NCBI RefSeq assembly: GCF_001746755.1
Contig: NZ_MCGG01000027.1
Span: 1 to 64,000, forward strand
Direction of reading: 5' to 3'
From: Magnetovibrio blakemorei
GTDB taxonomy: Bacteria; Pseudomonadota; Alphaproteobacteria; Rhodospirillales; Magnetovibrionaceae
DNA: 64,000 bases
Under the pieces are notes generated by a model, which saw only the letters and a program-made list of their open reading frames with translations, was not told the DNA's origin and did no database searches. Below are positions 45,097 through 54,907 of this stretch, in pieces. A program made the position numbers and the translations under genes. Numbering within the stretch: position 1 is the first letter of the stretch; each line of letters begins with the position of its first letter.

Positions 45097-46660
45097 ATGC
45101 ACAAAGGGTTGGTCGGCGGCGTGGTCGTCTTAGCATTGGTTGGGGCGGGTGTCGGTGGTTTTTTTTGTGATCGACAACAAGGTCCGTACGGCCGTGCACA
45201 ATAATTTTGATGACCTTGCCAAATCATCGCCCTCAGTCAAGTCCGCAAGCTTTGAAGGGCATGAGGTGGATTTTTTTGCTGATGAGATCAAACTTCATAA
45301 GGTTCAAGTTGACCTTTATCTCAGCAAACTGCCTGAGTTTAACAATACAAAAACAGATGGTATTGACCTCAAAGGTATAGGCACCCAAACGGTTCAGACG
45401 ATGACCATCTCTGGGCTTCGGGAGATCGTTTTTGGCGGCAATAAGATCAGTCGTATCGATGCAGATGGCATCGAATTCGGCGCTGAGATGGTCCAAACCA
45501 TCACCTCGCCTGCGGATGCTCAGCAGCCCAGCCCCTTGTCGACCTCGATGGTGATGAGCGGCGCCCTACCCCATGCAGAGATTTACGGATTTGATTACAG
45601 CCGATTGGGTCAGGCGACTAAGGCAATGCTGTTGCCGTATAAGGTTGACCGCTACGAAGCCAAAGACATCCAGATCATCTTGGCCATCAAACAAACCTCT
45701 CAAGGACTCATAGACAACCTCACGGGCGAGCCCAAGAAGGTTGCGCCCCTACATGCAGACCTCAGCATTTCCCGCATCATCGGCACCGATGTCTCAAATG
45801 ATTATATCGGCTCAGTGCGCTATGAAAACACGATTGCCAACCTTTCAGATCCTGAAAACTTAAAAGAACCTGTGATGCTTAAAATGGCTGAAATGTCCAT
45901 GACCGACACCAAAATGGTTGACCTGATGCCGTTGCAGAGCACTCTGGAAATCAAGGGGTTTGAATTTGATACCTCCAAAATGGACAGCCCCAAAGGCAAG
46001 GCGATGATGGCCGTGTTGGGCATCGATCAAATCAACGTTCATATAAAAACAAGCTATGATTTTGATCCAGACCAACACACCCTAAGCGTCAGCGCGCTCC
46101 GTTTTGGCTTGAAGCAAGCGGGCAGCATCGACCTAAACTTTGCCCTTTCGGGGCTGCCTGAGCTTGATGAACTGCGCAGCTTGGATGATCTACAAATGGC
46201 CTTAAAGCAAGCCCCTGCTCTGTCCTCATCGCCGGAACAGGCCCCGGAACAGTCACCCGAAATGGTTCAAGCGCAGGCAGAGTTGAAGGCCATGTTTAAG
46301 GACCTGTCCATTGCCCAACTTGCCCTGCAATACCAAGACGAAGGCATCTTGAAGAAGTTTTTGGGTGCTCAGGCCATGCAATTGAACGCGGAACCCGCCC
46401 AGGTGGCCGAAGCTTACGCCCAGCAAGCGGCGAAAATCATCACCGCCACCCATGGTGCAGAAGCCGCCGAGAAAGCACAAAGGGTCCTGATTGCGTTCCT
46501 TACCAACCCCGACGCTTTGCGCGTTGAGCTGAAATCCACCCCGCCCGTTAACCTTCAAGACTTGTCCGAACAAATCAAAGTCAGCGGCCCGATGGCCTTA
46601 CAGGCTTTTGAGCTCAACGTTCTCGGTGGTGCCGAGGCGCTCTCAAACTCGGGGCGATGA
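45097..46660 (+). CDS. unknown membrane-anchored protein, frameshifted at a T8 tract
   Basis: A protein of about 520 residues that I do not recognise. The ATG at 45097 has AGGAG eight bases upstream and starts MHKGLVGGVVVLALVGAGVG, a membrane anchor, but that frame stops after 29 codons. The long frame continues as VIDNKVRTAVHNNFDDL from the next frame. The two join perfectly if the T8 run at 45159-45166 were T7. Downstream the protein is beta-rich to about residue 370, then Ala/Gln-rich helices (QAQAELKAMFKDL, AEAYAQQAAKII). It may be a sequencing error, a slippage site or a recent mutation. A terminator follows. Confidence 0.65.
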
Positions 46661-46680
46661 TTTTCACCTGAGGGATAAAT

Positions 46681-46712
46681 AAAAAGGGCGGCCCGTTTGG
46701 ACCGCCCTTTTT
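46681..46712. terminator. bidirectional Rho-independent terminator
   Basis: Stem AAAAAGGGCGG (46681-46691) with CCGCCCTTTTT (46702-46712), 10-base loop. Ends the glpX-prk-tkt-fba operon on the minus strand and the unknown anchored gene on the plus strand. Confidence 0.92.
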
Positions 46713-46736
46713 GTTTGGATAGCTGACGTTTTGGTC

Positions 46737-47801
46737 TTAGTTGACCTTCGCATCCAGCTCACCTTTTGCATATTTCCCGAACATGACTTCAAGAGACAGC
46801 ACTTTGATTTTGCTGGCTTGACCCGCTGAACCGAAGGCTTCGTAGCGGTTCTTGCAAACGTCACGCATGCCTTTGGTGGCTTCCGCCAAGAATTTACGCG
46901 GATCGAAGTTGGACGGGTTGTCGTGCAGGTGACGACGGATCGCCCCCGTGGACGCCATACGCAAATCGGTGTCGATGTTGACTTTGCGCACACCGGACTT
47001 GATGCCTTCGACGATTTCTTCGACAGGAACACCATAGGTTTGGCCCATGTCGCCACCGAAATCGTTGATGATTTTCAGCCAGTCTTGCGGAACCGAGCTG
47101 GAACCGTGCATCACCAGGTGAACCGACGGAATGCGTTTGTGGATTTCTTTCACGCGGTCAATGCGCAAAATGGCTCCGGTCGGCTTTTTGGTGAACTTGT
47201 AAGCACCGTGAGACGTGCCGATGGCGATGGCCAGCGCGTCCACGTTGGTTTTTTTGACGAAGTCAGCGGCTTCGTCCGGATCTGTGAGCATCTGGTCCAT
47301 TTCCAGCTTGCCTTCAGCGCCTTGGCCGTCTTCTTCACCCGCTTCGCCGGTTTCCAAAGAACCCAAGCAGCCCAACTCGCCTTCGACGGAAACGCCACAA
47401 GCGTGCGCCATGTCGACCACCTGACGGGTGGTGGCAACGTTGTATTCGTAAGACGACGGGGTTTTGCCGTCGCTCATCAACGAGCCGTCCATCATCACCG
47501 AGCTAAAGCCCGATTGGATGGAGCGTTGACACACGTCCGGGGAAGCGCCGTGATCTTGGTGCATGCAAATCGGAATGTGCGGATAGGCTTCAACGGCAGC
47601 CGAGATCAGGTGGCGCAAAAACGTTTCGCCAGCATAACCGCGGGCCCCTGCGGAACCTTGCAAAATCACCGGGCTGTCAACCGCATCGGCGGCTTCCATG
47701 ATGGCTTTGACCTGTTCCATGTTGTTCACGTTAAACGCAGGCAAGCCGTAGCTGTTTTCTGCTGCGTGGTCGAGAAGTTGGCGCAATGATACGAGGGCCA
47801 T
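46737..47801 (-). CDS. fba: class II fructose-bisphosphate aldolase, Calvin type
   Basis: 354-residue zinc aldolase that makes fructose 1,6-bisphosphate and sedoheptulose 1,7-bisphosphate in the Calvin cycle (also called cbbA). Motifs: [14 protein letters not shown], metal ligand and catalytic Asp in [31 protein letters not shown] (insertion typical of the Calvin subtype), [13 protein letters not shown] and [10 protein letters not shown]. Last gene of the operon after glpX, prk and tkt; GGGAG ribosome site. Confidence 0.96.
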   Translation of the reverse strand: MALVSLRQLLDHAAENSYGLPAFNVNNMEQVKAIMEAADAVDSPVILQGSAGARGYAGETFLRHLISAAVEAYPHIPICMHQDHGASPDVCQRSIQSGFSSVMMDGSLMSDGKTPSSYEYNVATTRQVVDMAHACGVSVEGELGCLGSLETGEAGEEDGQGAEGKLEMDQMLTDPDEAADFVKKTNVDALAIAIGTSHGAYKFTKKPTGAILRIDRVKEIHKRIPSVHLVMHGSSSVPQDWLKIINDFGGDMGQTYGVPVEEIVEGIKSGVRKVNIDTDLRMASTGAIRRHLHDNPSNFDPRKFLAEATKGMRDVCKNRYEAFGSAGQASKIKVLSLEVMFGKYAKGELDAKVN

Positions 47802-47843
47802 GAGTCTCTAACTCCCTTTTTTGTTGTTTCGTTACCGAATGGC

Positions 47844-49823
47844 TTACAGGCGCGCTTTGGCTTGTGCAACCACATTCTCTGCGGTGATGCCAAAGTGCTT
47901 ATACAATTCAGGCGCAGGCGCAGAAGCACCGAACCCGGTCATACCGACAAAGCCGCCGTCTGAACCGATGTATTGATCCCAACCAAAGCGCATAGCGGCT
48001 TCGACGCCGACTTTAACGGTGCCTTCGCCCAACACACTGGCACGATAGGCTGCGTCTTGCTGATCGAACAGTTCCCAACATGGCATGGACACAACCGCGG
48101 TCGGTACACCTTCGCTTTGCAGCGTTGCCCGTGCCGCCATGGCGATTTCGACTTCGGAACCCGTCGCCATCAAGGTGACTTTGCGGGCGCCGCCTTCAGC
48201 TTCGGCCAGAACATACGCACCCTTGGCGGAGAGGTTTTCATCCGTGTGGGTGGTGCGCAACGGGGTCAAGGCTTGACGGGTCAAGATCATGCCCGTCGGA
48301 GTCTTTTCTGCTTTCAAAGCCGTTGCCCAGCATTCCGCCGTTTCCACAATGTCGCACGGACGCATGGTGTAGAAGTTCGGCATGGAGCGCAACATCGCCA
48401 GGGTTTCGACCGGCTGGTGGGTCGGGCCGTCTTCGCCCAGACCGATGGAATCGTGGGTCAGAACGTAAACCACGCGTTTGCCCATCAAAGCCGACAAGCG
48501 GATACCGCCCATCATGTAGTTGGCGAACACCGCAAAGGTGCCGGAGTACGGAATGAAGCCGCCGTGCAGCGCCAAACCGTTCATGACCGCCGACATGGCG
48601 TGCTCACGCACACCGTAGTGCAGGTAACGACCGGAGAAGTCGGTGTTCAAGATTGACGCGGTGGAAGGCGTCTTGGTGTTGACCGAGCCGGTCAAATCGG
48701 CGGAACCGCCAATCATTTCCGGGATAGAAGCGGTGAGCACTTCCAAAACCTTGCCAGAAGCCTGACGGGTCGCCAACTTCGGCGGTTCTTCAGCCATTTT
48801 TTTCTTAAACGCGTTGAGGGTGTCTTCCCAGCCTGCGGGCAGCGTGCCGGCATCGGTGCGGACAAATTCAGCCTTGGTCGCGGCGTCGAGCTTGTTCAAA
48901 CGGCCTTCCCAAGCGTCACGGTCGGCAGAGTTCCGCGCCATGGCGGAACGCCAGGCTTCCAACACGTTCTGGGGGATTTCAAACGCCGGAGAATGCCAGC
49001 CCAGGCCTTCACGCATGCCTTTGATTTCGTCTGCGCCCAACGGTGCACCGTGGGTGTCGTGGGTGCCCGCTTTGGTGGGCGCGCCATAGCCGATGGTGGT
49101 TTTGCATGCGATCAGCGACGGCTTGTCGGATTTGCGTGCAGCATTCAGGGCCGCTTCAATCGCAACCGGGTCATGGCCGTCAACTTTTTGCGTGTGCCAC
49201 TGCGACGCTTCAAAGCGTGCACACTGATCATCAGAAAGCGTCAAGTTGGTGTTGCCATCGATGCAAATTTCGTTGTCGTCCCACATTAAGATGAGTTTGC
49301 CCAGCTTCATGTGACCCGCCATGGAAATGGCTTCCTGGGAAATACCTTCCATCAAGCAGCCGTCGCCAGCGATGACGTAGGTGTAGTGATCGACGATGTC
49401 TTTGCCGTAACGGGCGGCCTGCATTTTTTCCGCCAACGCCATACCGACGGCGGTGGTGATGCCCTGACCGAGCGGCCCGGTGGTGGTTTCGACACCGTCC
49501 ACATGGCCGTATTCCGGGTGACCGGCGGTCTTGGCGCCCATTTGGCGGAAGTTGCGCAGGTCATCCATGGTGACGTCTTCAACACCCGACAAATACAGCA
49601 ATGCATACATCAGCATGGAGCCGTGGCCAGCCGACAAAACGAAGCGATCGCGGTCTGCCCATTTGGTTTTGCGCGGATCGAATTTCATGAACTTGGTGTA
49701 CAGAACCGTGGCGACGTCGGCCATGCCCATGGGCATGCCAGGGTGGCCAGAGTTTGCGGCTTGCACGGCGTCAACAGCTAAAAAGCGGATAGCGTTGGCC
49801 ATTTCGTTATGCGTTGCGGTCAT
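47844..49823 (-). CDS. tkt: transketolase
   Basis: 659 residues, thiamine-diphosphate enzyme that moves two-carbon units between sugar phosphates (cbbT in this operon). N-terminal TPP-binding part with NSGHPGMPMG, GPLGQG and the GDGCLMEGISQEA...DDNEICIDG motif; middle part with VYVLTHDSIGLGEDGPTHQP; C-terminal domain with VSMPCWELFD. Preceded by GGGAGGAG. Between prk and fba with gaps of about 35-45 bases. Confidence 0.97.
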   Translation of the reverse strand: MTATHNEMANAIRFLAVDAVQAANSGHPGMPMGMADVATVLYTKFMKFDPRKTKWADRDRFVLSAGHGSMLMYALLYLSGVEDVTMDDLRNFRQMGAKTAGHPEYGHVDGVETTTGPLGQGITTAVGMALAEKMQAARYGKDIVDHYTYVIAGDGCLMEGISQEAISMAGHMKLGKLILMWDDNEICIDGNTNLTLSDDQCARFEASQWHTQKVDGHDPVAIEAALNAARKSDKPSLIACKTTIGYGAPTKAGTHDTHGAPLGADEIKGMREGLGWHSPAFEIPQNVLEAWRSAMARNSADRDAWEGRLNKLDAATKAEFVRTDAGTLPAGWEDTLNAFKKKMAEEPPKLATRQASGKVLEVLTASIPEMIGGSADLTGSVNTKTPSTASILNTDFSGRYLHYGVREHAMSAVMNGLALHGGFIPYSGTFAVFANYMMGGIRLSALMGKRVVYVLTHDSIGLGEDGPTHQPVETLAMLRSMPNFYTMRPCDIVETAECWATALKAEKTPTGMILTRQALTPLRTTHTDENLSAKGAYVLAEAEGGARKVTLMATGSEVEIAMAARATLQSEGVPTAVVSMPCWELFDQQDAAYRASVLGEGTVKVGVEAAMRFGWDQYIGSDGGFVGMTGFGASAPAPELYKHFGITAENVVAQAKARL

Positions 49824-49858
49824 TGGATTTAACTCCTCCCGAGTGGTTTTTTAAAGCT

Positions 49859-50794
49859 TTAGATTGCGTGGTGGCCAAGGGCAGCCTTGACCATGTGATA
49901 GGTGATTAACAATTCAGACAGCGCCAGCGGATGGCTGTGTGCGGTGTGATTTTCAGCATCTAGGTATTCTCCGACGTTTTCGCGCAGGTGCTGCGCTTCG
50001 GGGATCAGGTTCCACAACAGATCCTCAACCGCTTTGGCGCGTTTGTCGGAAATGTCGCCATGAATGTCGAGCACATCGACCGGTTTGCCGTCGATGTCGC
50101 GCGCCAGCTCCAAGCGAAAGCCTTTTTTCGCCGCGTCCAAAACCGGCGTCAGATCCGGGTGCGGCAAGGTTGGGCGCAGGGTGTGGCGAACGTTCAAGTG
50201 CGCCCCGGTTTCGCTTTGGTCGGTTTCCGGCGGATAGAACGTCACCACCATGTCGGCGAAGGTGCGTTGCGGCTGGATGTAGTTGTGGCTATCCGTAGCC
50301 CGCTTGGCGATGATTTCCGAGACCCGGTCTTCGGAATAACCGCGCACTTTGGTGTCACGTTGCAGTTTCCATTTGATGCGCAGGTCTTCGTCGGGCTCTA
50401 AAAACAGTTTCACGTCGTAACAATCGCGCATATCGCGGGTGGCGTAGCCCATCAGGCCTTCCAGGATGATATATTCGCGAGGCTCAACGTATTGGCACTG
50501 GCTGAAGGTGCCGCTGTCATGGTTGTAGATGGGCTTCAAAATCGGTTGGCCATCGCGCAACAGCTGGATGTGCTGTTCCAAGATGTCGATGTGATTGGCG
50601 GCAGGATCAAGCGCCGTGATGCCTCGTTTGGCCCGCTCAGCGCGGTCAAACTTGTGATAATCGTCAGTGCAAATGCTGACCACGCGCTCTGAACCCAAAA
50701 TGCCCGCAATGCCTTCGGCAATGGTGCTTTTGCCCGATGCGCTGTCGCCAACGATGCCGAGTATGATCGGTCGCGTGATGCGTTTAAACGTCAT
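49859..50794 (-). CDS. prk: phosphoribulokinase, plant/cyanobacterial-like class
   Basis: 311 residues. Phosphorylates ribulose 5-phosphate to RuBP. P-loop GDSASGKST (16-24), ICTDDYHKFDR, TALDPAANHIDILEQ and KPIYNHDSGTF follow the pattern of plant and cyanobacterial (class II) enzymes, not the proteobacterial class I. The P-loop Cys used in the thioredoxin/CP12 switch is replaced by Ala (GDSAS), so redox control of that type is unlikely. Third position in glpX-prk-tkt-fba. The window also encodes a class I enzyme at 59888. Confidence 0.92.
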   Translation of the reverse strand: MTFKRITRPIILGIVGDSASGKSTIAEGIAGILGSERVVSICTDDYHKFDRAERAKRGITALDPAANHIDILEQHIQLLRDGQPILKPIYNHDSGTFSQCQYVEPREYIILEGLMGYATRDMRDCYDVKLFLEPDEDLRIKWKLQRDTKVRGYSEDRVSEIIAKRATDSHNYIQPQRTFADMVVTFYPPETDQSETGAHLNVRHTLRPTLPHPDLTPVLDAAKKGFRLELARDIDGKPVDVLDIHGDISDKRAKAVEDLLWNLIPEAQHLRENVGEYLDAENHTAHSHPLALSELLITYHMVKAALGHHAI

Positions 50795-50837
50795 GGTCTC
50801 AAAACTTCCTCTGGCGGGTCATCATCTGGCACATCCG

Positions 50838-51860
50838 TTAAGCCTGCTCGCCCAACTGGTGCCAGGTGCTCAGCACTTGGCGGCGGCCATTTGGATGGAG
50901 GGCGCTGGGTCCCGAAATCAGCAATGATTGGGTGCGTTCCATCGGCCCTTCTCGTTCGACACCTTCAAACAACAATCCGGTGGTGATGCCCGTGGCGGTG
51001 AAATGAACATTGTCCGACTTCACCAAATCGTTCAGCGCCATCCATGTTTTGGTGTCCATCTCGGCTTTGGAAACGGCGGCTTTTTCGGTGGTCAGTTGGG
51101 GGTCAATGCGCATGGTGAATTCACCACCCAAGGCGCGAATGGCGACCGCCGAAAGCATCCCTTCGCGCGCCCCACCGGTGCCCATCAAGGCATCAATGCC
51201 GGAGCCCGAGCCAAAATCAGGCATAGCCGCCATCAAGGCCCCCGCAACATCCCCCGCCGGATACAAGGCGACCCGCGCCCCGGCGTTGTGGATTTGGTTG
51301 ACCAATTCCCGGTGACGGGGTTTTTCCAAAACAAACACGGTGAGTTCGGAGACCGGCTTGTCGAGAACCGACGACAACTGTCCCAGCTTAACCTGGGTGG
51401 GTGCGCTGGGATCAATTTTGCCGCGCGCCTTGGCTGATGCGGCGAATTTTTCCATATAAAATGCGGGACCGGGATTGAACAACGCCCCTTCGGGGGCCAA
51501 GGCCATAACCGCCATGGCGTTGGTCATGCCACGCGCCAAATAAGATGTGCCTTCAATCGGATCAACAACGACGTCAAAGCGGGTATCGCCTTCCCGTCCG
51601 CCAACCAATTCCAAACCCGTAGGTAAGCCAACGGCATTGGGGGGAACGTCCCCGACGGGGTTGTCTTCACCAATCACGACACGGCCCGAAATGGCGAGCT
51701 TGCCCAGTTCCAAACGCATGGCCTCAATGGCGGTGTGCGACGATTGTCCACGACTGCCGCGCCCGACCAGTCCCGCAGCGGCACGCGCAGCCGCTTCCGT
51801 TACACGGCACAGCGCATATACGAACAACTGATCATCGCAGCCAGAAACGCCTTGAGACAT
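50838..51860 (-). CDS. glpX: class II fructose-1,6-bisphosphatase (GlpX type)
   Basis: 340 residues. Removes the 1-phosphate from fructose 1,6-bisphosphate and probably sedoheptulose 1,7-bisphosphate. Motifs: FVYALCRVTEAAARAAAGLV, GRGSRGQSSH, VIGEDNPVGDVPPN, the metal-binding VVDPIEGTSYLARG and GTGGAREGMLSA. Start at MSQGVSG (51860) with AGGAT upstream; the open frame continues upstream only into the leader. First gene of the Calvin operon, behind the long structured leader. Confidence 0.95.
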   Translation of the reverse strand: MSQGVSGCDDQLFVYALCRVTEAAARAAAGLVGRGSRGQSSHTAIEAMRLELGKLAISGRVVIGEDNPVGDVPPNAVGLPTGLELVGGREGDTRFDVVVDPIEGTSYLARGMTNAMAVMALAPEGALFNPGPAFYMEKFAASAKARGKIDPSAPTQVKLGQLSSVLDKPVSELTVFVLEKPRHRELVNQIHNAGARVALYPAGDVAGALMAAMPDFGSGSGIDALMGTGGAREGMLSAVAIRALGGEFTMRIDPQLTTEKAAVSKAEMDTKTWMALNDLVKSDNVHFTATGITTGLLFEGVEREGPMERTQSLLISGPSALHPNGRRQVLSTWHQLGEQA

Positions 51861-52247
51861 AAAAAATCCTGAGCATGAGGTGAGAACTGAAAAAAAATAT
51901 CGCGCACCAAACCGACAGATCCGAACCTCATCCATATGAAGCTCAGCCGTTTTGTCCGGTCTGCCAAAGGCATCTTCAGACACCCCGGAGAAAGAGATCT
52001 CTGAGAGACCTTTGGCATTTCAGAGAGCAGCGCCTCCCCGCGCGCTCATCCAAAAAGGAGACCGGTAACACACAACCCCACCCTATGAGGCGGGGTGCGT
52101 CGCCATCAAACGCCTAATGGCGACAAATTCAAACACCCGGGTGGGGAGCCGCTCCATTTCTTTCGGGTGGGTCAAGACCCACACTAATGGTGGGGGTTGA
52201 ATAGAAAGAGGTGAATATCACTGCTAACACAATGAATTGATTGAGCT
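51861..52247 (-). promoter_or_regulatory. structured 5' leader of the glpX-prk-tkt-fba operon
   Basis: 387 non-coding bases rich in hairpins on the minus strand: a perfect 8-bp stem GTCGCCAT/ATGGCGAC (52099-52124, 10-base loop), ACCCC/GGGGT (52075-52096), and a perfect 9-bp pairing TGCCAAAGG/CCTTTGGCA (51962-51970 with 52009-52017) around a purine-pyrimidine loop. Nearby GTGGGTC/GACCCAC (about 52166-52182) can pair in two ways with a neighbouring GGTGGG. This suggests a regulatory RNA rather than a plain spacer. No known riboswitch core was recognised. Confidence 0.5.
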
Positions 52248-52886
52248 TTAAACATTCCCACTGGCGTTCAGATAACACGCGACGGCTTGTGCGCGGTTCT
52301 TCACATCCAGCTTTCCGTAAAGATTTTTCAGGTGAAACTTCACCGTATTCAGGGAAATGGACAAATCCCCCGCAATTTGTTGGTTGGTGCGCCCCCGTGC
52401 CAATGACGCCAGCAGTTCTTGTTCACGCGCCGTAAGGCCTGAAAACGGGTCTGAACTGGAGCGAGACAAATCCATAAACGGAAACACCATACGCCCTTCG
52501 GAGACCGCCAAAACCGTTTCCGCCAGCACTGTAGATGCATCGCATTTTGAACAAAATCCGGCCCCGCCAAAGCGCATCACCTGACGCGGAATATCCGGCG
52601 CAGCGTTGCCTGTAAACACGATAATACGTGGGGCGTTCTCATTTTTTTGCAAAGCTTGCAGAACGCCCTGACCATTGAGGTAGGGCATATTCCAGCCGAT
52701 GATGCCAACGTCGAAACTCAACCGGTCAACGGCTTCCATAAAGCGTTCGCCGTCCGCCGCCGTGGCGACCAGATTGAAGCGATCATCCAAATCGAACAAC
52801 TGCACCAAGCCCGCCAAAATCAAGGGCGACTTATCGGCGATAACGATGTCGATGGGTTCGCGTTCTTCGGTGGGTGTTGTTTTCAC
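52248..52886 (-). CDS. LuxR-type response regulator with degenerate receiver
   Basis: 212 residues: receiver domain then a LuxR/NarL helix-turn-helix (GLTAREQELLASLARGRTNQ, SISLNTVKFHLKNLYGKL). The receiver lacks the phosphate-accepting Asp: the expected D in the third strand is Gly (DVGIIGWNMP, Gly64), though the switch Thr (VFTGN) and Lys (CSKCD) are kept. Probably controlled without phosphorylation. The GTG start at 52886 has GAGGAG seven bases upstream. It lies just upstream of the Calvin operon leader in the same direction, a possible regulator of it. No cognate kinase gene adjacent. Confidence 0.85.
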   Translation of the reverse strand: MKTTPTEEREPIDIVIADKSPLILAGLVQLFDLDDRFNLVATAADGERFMEAVDRLSFDVGIIGWNMPYLNGQGVLQALQKNENAPRIIVFTGNAAPDIPRQVMRFGGAGFCSKCDASTVLAETVLAVSEGRMVFPFMDLSRSSSDPFSGLTAREQELLASLARGRTNQQIAGDLSISLNTVKFHLKNLYGKLDVKNRAQAVACYLNASGNV

Positions 52887-53250
52887 GGAAAGCTCCTCAC
52901 TTTCACAGAAGCAAACCGTTTGGCCCTGCCTCGTCACCAATTTGAGCAAAAATCACGCCCAAATGGGTAGGTTGGCGTTATGTCTACCAGCATTAAACCA
53001 AATAAGTAAAGGACTTACCTACCCGCATTGCAGCATTTCCACACAAGATATTGTTTATAAATCATATTTTTTATCAAAAAGAAGGTCCTGCAGACCACCC
53101 ACTGGGAGGGTTTCAGATCGAATCAAGTGTCTTCGCAGTCGAAACAGCCTCCCCACCCCACCTTTTTGTGGGGTTTTGTGCAGATCAACGGAAAAGTTGG
53201 GTAGGATTGTACAGTTTTACGCTGACACAATAAGGGAATGTAGGGAGGGA
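52887..53250. promoter_or_regulatory. promoter region upstream of the atypical response regulator
   Basis: Non-coding. Contains an inverted repeat GGGTAGGT (52965-52972) / ACCTACCC (53017-53024), 60 bp overall, which could be an operator near the regulator's promoter, and a 6-bp hairpin CCCCAC/GTGGGG with TTTT (53156-53177) that reads as a small plus-strand terminator. No gene is visible. Confidence 0.4.
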
Positions 53251-53299
53251 TAAAAAAACCTCGCCCTGTGTCCAACTGGGACAATCGGGGCGAGGCTTT
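53251..53299 (-). terminator. Rho-independent terminator after the tetrahaem cytochrome gene
   Basis: Stem CCTCGCCC (53259-53266) with GGGCGAGG (53288-53295), an inner TGTCC/GGACA-type pairing and T7 on the minus strand. Confidence 0.88.
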
Positions 53300-53319
53300 G
53301 AAGTGAAGCGGAAATCCGC

Positions 53320-54744
53320 TTATTTGTGGGTCGGCAAGGTTTGAAGTTTTGCCAAAATATCCTTGATAATGGATGGCGACATACTCGCCTGCCAGGCGGG
53401 CATGTTCTCTCCCGGGTGACCATGCAATGTTTTGTGCAGGGCTTTCCAGGGACTTTCGATGGCGACACGACCAAGCGGCGGTATGGTCCGGATTGCATAC
53501 CCCTGATCCCCGTGACACGTCGCGCACAAGGTCAAGTAATATTGCGTGCTGTTGCCCGCCACACCGCGGGCTTCCAGGGACCGAGCATCAATATACTCGT
53601 TCATATCAACTTGTCCGTTGCTGACAAAGTTGGCCAGGTCGTACAGGTCCGCATATTCGAGTTTATGTTCTAAGTCATGGGTTTCATCTTGCAAAACCTT
53701 GATGATTGCGGACGGATGGGCACCGACCATGGTGCGGATTCCGCGGATCCCGTTGGCGCCTTTGTAATCCCAACCGTGACATTCCACGCAACGCCACGTG
53801 TTTGACCCGGTCTCAACCTTTTTGTCTTTGGGATAAGCGGGTTGCGGATCTTTTGGATATTTGGTTTTCAGCTCAGCCGCCCAGTCATCATACAGCTTGC
53901 CGCCCCGGGCAATGGAAAACAGCGGATCGCGCGGTGGCAGCCCCTGAATGAACGCCAAGGTCGATAGGGTCGTGCGTACGTCAAACGCACGCAGCGCCGG
54001 CATAGCGTCCCCAGGATGACCATTGAGCATCTTATGCAAAGCTTGCCATGGATCCATCCTGGCGGCATCGCCCAACGGCGGAATGGTTTTCATCAAGCGC
54101 CCGTCAGATCCATGACAATTGACGCAAATGGTGGAAAAGTGCGCCGACGATGTGACAGGTTCGATCAACGCGCGGCCCGAAGCACGGTCAATAACACGGT
54201 CCATGGGCACCAAGCCCTTGACGATGAAGTTAGAGATATCTTCAAGGGCCTGATCGTCCAAGAAGTCTCTGTAGCCATGTTTTTCATCGGTCAAAATAGC
54301 GCTGACTTGAGCGGCTGTTGAACCGATCATGCCCGCCACACCTTTGATTCCGGTATAGTTCTCACCCGTGCTGAACGCACCTTTATCGCCCAGATAATCC
54401 CAACCATGACAGGTCACACAGCGCCAGGTTTGCCATGGTGTTTTCGCGTATTGACCGTCTGCAGGGTACAGCGGATGCAACGTGGTCGGCTTTTTTCGGG
54501 CCAATTCACGGATCCAATTGTCGTACATGCGTCCGCCAGCCGCGACCGAGGCCACCAACTCTTGCGCCTCTTGAGGTATGGCCTCCGATGTTTCTTGGGG
54601 TGGCGTTGAGGGCGCAGGCGTATCGGCGGCATTTAACGACGCACTTGAGAACAAGCCGATGGCGAGGGCCGTAACAACCGGCACAACGCTCCCCAGCGCG
54701 TTCAAAGGGAAAGAAATATTCATCTTCGTGAAGGCCATTTGCAT
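53320..54744 (-). CDS. internally duplicated periplasmic tetrahaem cytochrome c
   Basis: 474 residues: signal peptide ending SLNAADT, then two copies of a dihaem unit. Copy 1 holds CVTCH (109-113) and CVNCH (207-211), copy 2 CVECH (319-323) and CATCH (407-411). The copies share GGxxYDxW, TWRCVxCHGWDYxG, the IPPLG motif and the ALHKxLxGHPGxxMPA segment. No enzyme domain is seen, so it should carry or store electrons in the periplasm. Start at 54744 with GAGG seven bases upstream. Together with the NapC-like gene behind it, it may link quinol or sulfide oxidation to other acceptors. Confidence 0.85.
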   Translation of the reverse strand: MQMAFTKMNISFPLNALGSVVPVVTALAIGLFSSASLNAADTPAPSTPPQETSEAIPQEAQELVASVAAGGRMYDNWIRELARKKPTTLHPLYPADGQYAKTPWQTWRCVTCHGWDYLGDKGAFSTGENYTGIKGVAGMIGSTAAQVSAILTDEKHGYRDFLDDQALEDISNFIVKGLVPMDRVIDRASGRALIEPVTSSAHFSTICVNCHGSDGRLMKTIPPLGDAARMDPWQALHKMLNGHPGDAMPALRAFDVRTTLSTLAFIQGLPPRDPLFSIARGGKLYDDWAAELKTKYPKDPQPAYPKDKKVETGSNTWRCVECHGWDYKGANGIRGIRTMVGAHPSAIIKVLQDETHDLEHKLEYADLYDLANFVSNGQVDMNEYIDARSLEARGVAGNSTQYYLTLCATCHGDQGYAIRTIPPLGRVAIESPWKALHKTLHGHPGENMPAWQASMSPSIIKDILAKLQTLPTHK

Positions 54745-54907
54745 TGTGTTGCCTCTTCTCGAACTCATTCACTACATACCAAAACCGGCATATTTAAGCT
54801 GGGACATCTAAACCAATTCTACAGCGCTTATGGTGCCTGCGCACTTACAAGACACGCCTAAGGCGCGAAGGGCACTGAGCCATGAAGCACCCTACCCCAA
54901 GCTGTCC

